From assembly GCA_965178125.1 (NCBI GenBank), contig OZ237762.1:310001-374000 (forward strand): a stretch of 64,000 bases of DNA, given 5' to 3'. The position numbers and the translations under genes were made by a program. This stretch comes from Bilabrum cf. latius (lineage: Eukaryota > Bigyra: Bicosoecida > Bigyra > Bicosoecida). Every line of letters begins with the position of its first letter. Position 1 is the stretch's first letter. The notes beneath the pieces are model-generated. The model was given only the letters and a program-made list of their open reading frames with translations, made no database searches and was not told the origin of the DNA. Shown here in pieces: positions 56,568 to 64,000 of the stretch.

Positions 56568-59500
56568 ATGGCGGTCATACGAGATCGCTCTGGCCATGAG
56601 GCTCTCATGGAGCGTATGAGATTCGACACGCACTTTGCGGATCTAGTCCTTCAGTGCGGTCCGCCAGCCGCTCCAGGCGCCGCACTGGTAGGACGAGCCC
56701 ACGAGTCTGGCAAGCACACGGTGCTGGCCCACTCATGCATCCTTGTGAGGGACTTTGAATGGTACCGTGTTGTGCGTTGCGATTTCTGGCGTTTACCGGA
56801 GGGTGCGCAACGATGCCACGTTCAGTTAATCACCAGCTCCGGCAGCATGGCCCCCTCTATCGCATCGCAGGCAAACTCCAGCACTTCGCTCGCCCGTTTG
56901 ATCATGCTGGCAAAAGATGAGGAAAGCACGGACCGCGCATCCGAGGATGGTGGCCCTGGTTCAGGATGGCTGCCGGGCAAGGCGGCACACGCCAAGGCTG
57001 GCGCAGACGGCGGACTTGATCTCGCGCTAAGCAACTCGTTTCTTCCGGACCCCAAGGCCTCGGATTCTCTTATGGCGGGGTCGTTCCTCCTCGACGATCC
57101 CGCACTGGGCTAGGTTGATCCGTTCGATGACCTTGGTCGGGGCGGGGTCGCACTCGGCGAATCGGGCACGCAGCCGCTTCAAGTTGGTCGCACACCGAGC
57201 GCGAGCAGACGCTCACGCCCGTCCGAATCGAAGCAGTCGCAGTCGTCCAGCGGCACAGGCCGTCATAGGCTTATTGTGGACATGCGCGAAGTACCCTGCG
57301 ATACGATGCACCTGCTGCTGGACTACTGCTATACTGGCGTGCTGCGCATGGCGGGCCAGCCGCCCCGCAGTGCGGTGCACCTCATGCTGGCGGCGGAGAG
57401 GTACGGGATGGGGCGACTGAGAGACAGGCTTGCGCGGCTGGCGCTTCGGGCGGTTGACGAGGAGAACGCACTCGATCTGCTTCAGGTAGCCGAGCGGGGG
57501 CACTCGCCCGTTCTCCGTGGGCACGTGATGCAGTTCATTCTCAGGCACGCGGAAGGAGTCCTCGCTTCGCCAGCCGCCCCGAAAATATCTCTCGAGCTCG
57601 CCACGCAGCTGCTCTCCAGCGATGACCTGTGCATCCAGTCGGAAGAACTATTGTTCCGGTTTGTGTTGCGCTGGGGGCTCGCCCACCAGCCAGAGAGGCA
57701 GGACCTCAGGTCTACTGTGCTCCCTCTGGTCAGCAGGCTTCGGTTGGGGCACCTGTCCATCCCATCCCTCAGGCACCGCACGTGCACGGGGCTCGCACCC
57801 CCAGACATGATCACCGCCGCGCTGTTCGCGAAGGTTCGCTGGGCGCATGAGACCATGGAGCGGCGGGCAGACGTGGTCGCAGCCAGGTCCGTGTCGCCGT
57901 CATCGTCGGCGGAAAGTGGCCGTGCTGGAGCAGGGGCAGGAGCGGTCAAGGCGCGGCCGGGGAGCTCTCCGGGGGGCAGGAGCGTGCGGTTTCACGACAG
58001 TGTGACGAGTGCGGACGGCCCTCCGGAGCCTCCTTCGATGCACCTCGGCGCGATCCTCCGGCGGGGCTCCACCATCAGCGGCGGGGGAGTGCACGGACAC
58101 GGGAATGGAGGGGGAGCGCTGTCGCCTACATCGCTGGCTCAGATGGCTGGGGAGCAGGACGACGAGGAGACCGATGAGTTCCATCGCAGCTACGACGCAG
58201 CTATGCGCCCGAGGAGGTACGGCTGTCTGCTGTCCTCGTGCGCCATGAGGTCAGGAGATTCGGGTGCTGGGGCCGGCCTGCTTCTGGGATCGGCATCAGG
58301 TGCGAGGGTGGGGGGAGGAGGTTGCGACTAGGGCACTTCTTGGCTGTCCACTTCGGTGAGGACCGGGAGGTAGGGAACAAGCAGGTTCTGCGCGGTGTAT
58401 CCACCCGTGCAACTCGCTGCAGATGGCCGGGATTCGCCTGGTGAGGTGAACCATTGCGCCGTCACCGTGTCCAATGGAGGCAGGTCGGTTTGGTGGAGGG
58501 CGCGAGGAGAGGAAGGCAGGGGTAGATCCGGGTGCATGCCCCCATGGCTGTGGGCGGCAGCAGCGCCGTGCGTTGATGCGGTGCGGTATCCGGGCGGTTA
58601 CGTGTGGCAGCTGACCATAGAGCAGTGGGATGGGATGGAAGGCGAAGAGGAGGAATGGCGTGGTCGGGACTGCAACACACAGGGCGAAGGGCTGGGTACT
58701 GGTGAGGCAAGGAGCAGACAGAGTACCGGAGGTAGCTCGAACGGTGGTAGTGCAAGCGATGGAACTGATCACCGGCTCATGCCTGCCGCCATTGCTCTCG
58801 TTGAGGTGGTACAGGACGGCAGGACCGGTGCGGGTCCATCCAGCTCCAGCGTCCCGGTCCCGCAGTTCCGCTTCCCCGCCGGTCTGCGGCGGGATGGCAA
58901 AAGAACGGGCAAGGGCAAGGGCCAGAGCAAATCTGCAGGTGGCAACAGCCACGGCGCGAAGCAAAATAGCCCGCAGGCCGCTCTCCAGGAGCTCAAGAGG
59001 GTATTCGGCGAGCAGCTGCTGTGGAGCTCCTCCTCCCCATCTTCATCAGCGACACCGGGCGGGACATCGGCCGCTTCCGATTCCGAATCTTCAGGTGGAT
59101 CTTCGTAGCAGCTGAAAGAAGGTGACACTGTGACGGTTGTGGTCTCGCCGCGGTCTAGTGCTGGCGGCGCCTCTGCTCCGATGATGGGATACGACGTGCT
59201 GTGGGAGGTGCAGCACTCGGCTCACGGGGAGGCCCTTCAGCACGGAGATAGCCTCGCAGAGGACGGTGCTGGCAGTGATGCAGAGGCGGGCAGCAATGCT
59301 TCAGCCTCGAGCGCGCTGTATGGAAGTAGAGGAGTAGGGGAGGGGGGGGGAGGGGAGGGGGAGGGGGAGGGGGAGGCCGATGTCCCTGTGCTGGCACAGT
59401 CCCGTGTCCCTGAGCAAATTGGATGGTCTTTACTGGCAGGAAGGAATGACAGGGGGCTAGGTGGGCCTGTCACAGGGAATGGGTCGGAAGGGCCGGTGAA

Positions 59501-59627
59501 GAGGAGCTCGATCAGCGGGGTGCAGGGATCGTTGGCGATGGTGGTTCTGCTGGGGTCGGCTGGGGGCAGCACGTGCTCCGTGACCTTGTCGCCCGTCGTG
59601 CCTGCCGACGTGCTCGGCGGGCGATGA
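56568..59627 (+). CDS. BTB-BACK domain protein with long disordered C-terminus
   Basis: 1,019 residues, no intron, stop TGA, with TAG at 57111, 58329, 58371 and 59106. The BTB starts with FDTHFADLVLQC and HTVLAHSCILVRD, is split by about 150 residues of low-complexity sequence, and resumes with LIVDMREVPCDTMHLLLDYCYTG. BACK follows (RLARLALRAVDEENALDLLQVAERG, then two more helical segments). TAG 57111 is in the insert that links the two BTB halves. The rest is Ser/Gly-rich with short ordered patches (YPGGYVWQLTIEQWD; AALQELKRVFGEQLLW). BTB-BACK proteins usually adapt substrates to Cullin-3 ligases; whether that holds with the split BTB is uncertain. Confidence 0.78.
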
Positions 59628-59781
59628 GCTTGTCTTGCGCTACTGTTCTAGCCCGCCTTGCTGTTGATTCACTTTTACTGGAATGGTTTTAATCTTCTTC
59701 TTGAAAGTTCAACACCGGAACGGTTACAACCGCCGCTGCTTCAATTGCAAAAAACGCTGCAGACAAGTCGCGTGCCCAGTA

Positions 59782-62147
59782 ATGTCCCGCCATAAACTAA
59801 CGATAAGAGAAATTGCCAAAGAATTTTCGCTCCAGTCCCTTGCTATCCAGCAAGATGCGTTGGAGGCTGTGGCAAAGCTGATGCAAGGGTTAGCAACGAC
59901 TGAATTCAAAAGTGCAAGCCAGAGATACCGCAGAGTTGACGTCTGTGGGTTGATTCTTCTGTGATTTTCCCACAAAATGTCTATGTATATATTATTGTTC
60001 GCAGCGAATAGCCTGGAAGCGCGCAGTATGAGGTGCTGGACACTGTAATTGAGCACACCACTGAACTGTTGGGCAAGCTTAGTGAGAATACGTCGTATTA
60101 CGGCGCTTTTTGGTGTTATAGCTGCAATACTCGTGCTTGTGTGCCGTTTCATTTCGCTGCGCATCGCAGACCGTACAATGGTAGACCGCGAGGTAATTTA
60201 GTCCGTGGTTGCTCAGCTCACGAGAGCGGCCGAAGATATACAAGACTAGCGGTTGCAAATCGTCTCGGCATTCAAGATGCCCAGGTACACCTTCAACCAC
60301 GCCAGAAAATCCTACCACCTCGACACATCACCTCGGCCGCTGCACGCCGGCGCGGGGGCGAAAGTCGCTATGTTCCGGGACAGGTTCGTGCAGGTCCGGG
60401 AGCGCCTAGCCAGGCACAAGCACATCGATGTCACGGGAGGCAGCAGCGCCGCGGTGGCGGCTGCCCGTGGCAGCGCCGTGGCCGCTGCCACCGGGGGGGC
60501 GTCCGCCGCGTCGATCGGGGGCGGTGCGGCCATCACGCTCACCCCCATCGAGAGCACGCGGGCCATGACCGGCCACGGGGTGACCGTGCTGGGCATGATC
60601 ACGCAGACACCGGACGGCACCTTCGAGATTGAAGACCTGGAAGCAAAGATCCCACTGGATCTCACTCACTGCCGCTGCAGCACGGGCCTCTTCACCGAGT
60701 CGAGCGTGGTGCTGGTGGAGGGCGAGATCAGGCACGACGGAGCTCTCGTCGCGACCCTCATGGGCAACCCCCCGCCCGAGAGAAGGAGCGACTCCTTGCG
60801 AGCGATGGGGCTGGTGGACCAGTTCCAGGTGCTCAAGACGCCCGCGGAGTATTCAACTGCGCTTGAGCTCGAGACTAGGGGGGAGGGCGCCGATGAGGTG
60901 AGCCTGTCCTTCCTGTCCGGGTGCCACCTGGACGACCCCTCCGTGGTGCGCAACTTGGACAGGATGATGGAGGGATTCAGCCTGATGGACATGCCACCCG
61001 CCGTGGTTGTTCTCTCGGGACCCTTCTTACAGAGGCCCTATGGGTCGGGGAGGGACGACCGCCGCGCCTTTGCCCACCACATGGATGCCCTGGCTGGCAT
61101 CATCAACAAGTACGAGGCGGTGGCAACGCAGACCCAGTTCGTCCTCGTGCCTGCGGCAACCGACCCGGGCTCGGCAAGGGTTCTGCCCCGCCCTGCGCTG
61201 CCCAAATGCCTGTGCAAGGGCTTGCTGGAGCGGGCGCGCGCTGGCGGTGCTCGGGTCACGCTAGCCTCGAACCCCTGCCGCTTGCGGTACCACACTCAGG
61301 AGATCGTGGTGTTCCGGGAAGACCTGGGGAACAAGCTGCAGCGGCTGACTGTGCTGCAGCCCGACAAGTCCGTCAAGGTGCAGAGGCACCTGCTGAGCAC
61401 ACTGCTGTCCCAGTCGCACATGTGCCCGCTGCCCTCCATGCAGCAGCCCGTGTACTGGGAGCACGATTGCGCCCTGAGGCTCTTCCCTCTGCCAGACATC
61501 GTAAGTACGCATCGTTTTCCCCTGCAGCTTGCACTCGCACTATCAGCTGCATTCGTTACACTCCATCCCATTCGCCCTATATCCCGCCGCAATCATTCGC
61601 TGCTGTCTCGCCAATCCCCTGACGTTGCTCGCAGATGGTGGTTGCCGAGGACGGAGACCCCTATAGCCTGTCTGACGCTGGCACAGGCACCGTGCTGATG
61701 AGCCCGGGGAGCTTCGCGTCAGATGGGTGCGGGAGGTTCATGACGTACTCCCCTGCCTCCCGCAAGATGCTGGCTTGCACCGTGCTGGAAGAAGACGAGG
61801 CCGCAGCGGAGCAGCGCGCTAGGCAGAACAGGAGCTCTGCAACTTCCGGCCCGGGGATGCTTTCGGACCAAGACAGGTCTGGCAAGCGCAAGAAGAAGAG
61901 TAGGCTAGCAGACGAGGCTGGGGGCGGGGCAGCAAGCGGCAAGGGCACCAAGGCACCGGCAGCCAAGGCAACGAAGAAGCCGCGCAAGCTAGCGGGGGCA
62001 AGTCGCGGAAGCGAGCATGCAGCAGCCAGGGGTGCTCATTCCAAGGGCGGCAAGACAATCGAGACGAAGGGATTCTTCACTCGGAAGAGCGAGGGTAGCG
62101 GCAGCGGTGTTGTGAACATGGTGGATAGCGACAGAGATGATGATGGA

Positions 62148-62178
<31 letters not shown>

Positions 62179-63116
62179 TTGATGAATTTGACGCGGCCGT
62201 GTCCGGAGCAGCAGCCAGCAGATCAGGCCGTGCTGGATCCAGCAGTGCCCTGCGAGCCATGGAAGACGAATTAGACGACATTCTCGGGCTAGGCGAGGAC
62301 GAAGAGAGTCGAAATCGTGGTGATAGCAGCAGCAAGCGGCGCTCGCAATTCGCTGCAGGGGACACGCCGGAGAAGCGGCACGCAACGGATACTCGGTAGA
62401 GCGCAGGGTCTGAATTGGACGGGCACGATACTGACGATGACTTGTTCCCCGTTACTTCGAGCCCCCGGCTGCCGGCACGTGATGCGGTTCACGGCCTGGG
62501 CGGGGGCAGCACGGATGGGACTGGGAGGGGGAGGGGGGCAGTGACAAGCAGCAGCAGCAGCGGCGGCAGCAGCAGCAGTACGCAGGCAGGCGCTGGTGCT
62601 GGCGGCATGGACACGTGGGGAGACTCTGAGGCCAGAGGGGTCGGATCAATCGATCAGATGGACTCTGAACGGACGGACGGTCGCGTGCCAGGTGGCCTAG
62701 AGGACGTTGGCGGTGGCCTTGATCTCGATCTTGGCCTGCCGGGGCCCGGCGATATGCTCGCGATGGAAGCCTAGGATGACGCGCGGGCTGGCATGGAGGA
62801 GACACGGGCCTACGCGCCTTCTGGCTCCGGGTCCTCTAGGCTCGCTGCGGCGCGTGACGCGAGGCGGCAGAGGATGCGGCAGGGAGCGGGCGGGTTGGGG
62901 AACAGCGCTGGGGCGGGGCAGGTGGGCATGGACGGTGGCCTGGAGCTGGAGCTGGGGGGCGATGCCGCGGCGATGGGCAACGTGGGTGGCGCGGGGGCGG
63001 CAGGCTTCAAGTATTCTCAGGTTAGCGCTTCGGCGGGCGATGCCAGCCAGCGCCCGGGGAACAGTCAGGGCGAAGTGCCTGGCGCTGGTGCTGCTGCCAT
63101 GGACGATGGCCTTTAA
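59782..63116 (+). CDS. POLE2: DNA polymerase epsilon subunit B (POLE2/Dpb2) with long C-terminal extension
   Basis: Non-catalytic subunit of the leading-strand polymerase. Exons 59782-59960, 60005-60081, 60170-61500 and 61635-63116 (1,022 residues, TAA). The first splice is the least certain; the others are supported by family sequence (DREVI-TAG-SVVAQL; PLPDI joined to MVVAEDG). N-terminal helical domain, then an OB region and an inactive calcineurin-like phosphoesterase: VVLSGPFL, LVPAATDPG, LASNPCRLRYHTQEIVVFR, SPGSFASDG. TAGs at 60009, 60199, 60247, 62397 and 62772. The family normally ends soon after the SPGSF...YSPASR segment; here about 460 extra residues follow (Lys-rich, then Asp/Glu-rich, then Ser/Gly-rich). 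A separate downstream gene cannot be excluded, but the frame is unbroken. Confidence 0.87.
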
Positions 63117-63428
63117 GAGCGGCATGCTTTGTCCCGTTGCATGATAGGCGTACAAAAATCTACATTTTCATGATAGTGGTGATTCTGCGGGGAGTACATA
63201 CAGAGGTCTACTCCCTGCCCAGAGGCTGAGCCCCAGCCAGGATCTAATCTCTGAATCCTGAGTGTCACGCCCCACCATGCATTGCAGGCGGACCGACAAC
63301 AGCAAGCCTCTCAAGTACTCCAGTACACCCATCTGTGCCTCCTATACCACCCTTCCATCCGTTTGTGGATTGCGGCTCGACAGTCCCCCACCGGTCCATT
63401 CACCTCTATCCGATCCGGAGATCCAGCA
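63117..63428. other. 312-bp convergent intergenic region
   Basis: 3' flanks of the Pol epsilon B gene (+) and the TM9SF gene (-). No gene or repeat seen. Confidence 0.5.
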
Positions 63429-64000
63429 TCAGTCCATCTTGATCTGGCTGTAGATGGCCCTCACGAACGCGAGCGTGGACAGGAAACCGATGGCCCCAGT
63501 CATCAGGAAGAAGGCCCACGAGGCGATGGCCATGTACGCGAAGTAGACGAGCGCCGCCGTGCCGGTGGAGAAATCCAGGGCGAGGTAGTAGTAGTAGATG
63601 GCGTACAGGAACAGGTACCCCCCCGAGGCAGCGGGCGTCAAGAAGCTCCTCCACTGCCAGTTGGGATCTTCGTGCCCCAGGTGGAAGTAGCACAGCACGA
63701 TGGAGATCTCGGCGCTGACCACGCCCAGCGACAGCATCACCACGAAGAGGAAGCCAAACATGTAGTACACGTGGCTGAGCCAGACCGAGCTCATGATGAA
63801 CACGGCCTCCATGAACACCGCCCCGAAGGGAAGCAGCCCGCCCACGAAGATGCCGACCAGCGGCTGCACAAATAGGGGCGTGGGCACTGGGATCCGCTCA
63901 AGGTCGTTGGGCTTGATCACCGGCTCTACCTTGTCCTGGGTGAACCCGATGTACGCGCCCAGCGCCACCAGCGGTAGCGACACAAAGAACCAGAGGGCCA
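63429..64000 (-). CDS. TM9 superfamily protein (nonaspanin), C-terminal part
   Basis: The last 190 codons of a nine-span Golgi/endosomal membrane protein; the N-terminus is beyond the window. Five membrane helices are visible, with the family landmarks NDLERIPVP, WLSHVYYMFGF, a EDPNWQWRSFLTPAAS loop and a C-terminal FVRAIYSQIKMD, the KxD Golgi-retention tail of TM9SF proteins. Stop TGA. No in-frame TAG in the visible part. Confidence 0.95.
   Translation of the reverse strand, partial: ALWFFVSLPLVALGAYIGFTQDKVEPVIKPNDLERIPVPTPLFVQPLVGIFVGGLLPFGAVFMEAVFIMSSVWLSHVYYMFGFLFVVMLSLGVVSAEISIVLCYFHLGHEDPNWQWRSFLTPAASGGYLFLYAIYYYYLALDFSTGTAALVYFAYMAIASWAFFLMTGAIGFLSTLAFVRAIYSQIKMD

Noticed and set aside
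1-64000. In-frame TAGs as pseudogene lesions or sequencing errors
   Set aside because: Only TAG recurs; TGA, TAA and frameshifts are absent from the same frames, and conserved motifs continue in phase after nearly every TAG.

Overview
The window is nuclear DNA of a GC-rich unicellular eukaryote. It has 15 placeable spliceosomal introns (44 to about 207 bases, mostly GTRAGN...CGCAG), eukaryote-only genes (gamma-tubulin complex, DNA polymerase epsilon subunit B, Tim10, zuotin/DnaJC2, TM9/nonaspanin, phosducin-like, BTB-BACK) and tightly packed genes on both strands. I cannot name the species. No rRNA, tRNA, CRISPR or autonomous transposon was recognised.

The central observation is that UAG is read as an amino acid, almost certainly glutamine. 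Read with the standard code, most genes here fall apart into collinear same-frame pieces separated only by TAG. Read with TAG as sense, 23 genes become intact, and they contain about 78 in-frame TAGs. Of the 22 genes whose 3' end is visible, 18 end in TGA, 4 in TAA and none in TAG. TAGs sit inside two CAG-encoded polyglutamine runs, at polar positions of armadillo repeats, and inside conserved GH43, kinase-like, kelch, sulfatase, phosducin-like and Pol-epsilon-B motifs. Coordinates below use TAG = Gln, with TAA and TGA as stops.

Layout. 1-6036: gamma-tubulin complex component (-, cut by the window edge), membrane-anchored class 3 aldehyde dehydrogenase (+), secreted GH43 protein (+). 6037-15670: two long low-complexity or helical proteins (-), the first with three arrays of 36-bp repeats. 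15788-23958: zuotin/DnaJC2 (+), saposin-like secreted protein (+), LRR protein (+) with an overlapping ORF, type II membrane 2OG-Fe(II) oxygenase-like protein (+). 24227-30527: pseudokinase-ARM fusion (-) and a six-exon arylsulfatase-K-like gene (-). 30528-41642: AT-richer, gene-poor stretch holding a dihydroflavonol-reductase-like gene (+), a P-loop ATPase with a possible nuclease C-terminus (+), a 31-bp inverted repeat and a 516-bp duplicate of the reductase 3' end. 41643-49178: a giant multi-membrane-span protein of about 2,500 residues (-) with 19 in-frame TAGs. 49817-64000: phosducin-like (+), secreted orphan (-), kelch (-), EF-hand (+), Tim10 (-), BTB-BACK (+), Pol epsilon subunit B with a long C-terminal extension (+), TM9SF (-, cut by the edge).

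The genes do not form one pathway; they are ordinary housekeeping, secretory and orphan genes. What unites them is the altered code. It predicts a tRNA-Gln with anticodon CUA and an altered eRF1 elsewhere in this genome.
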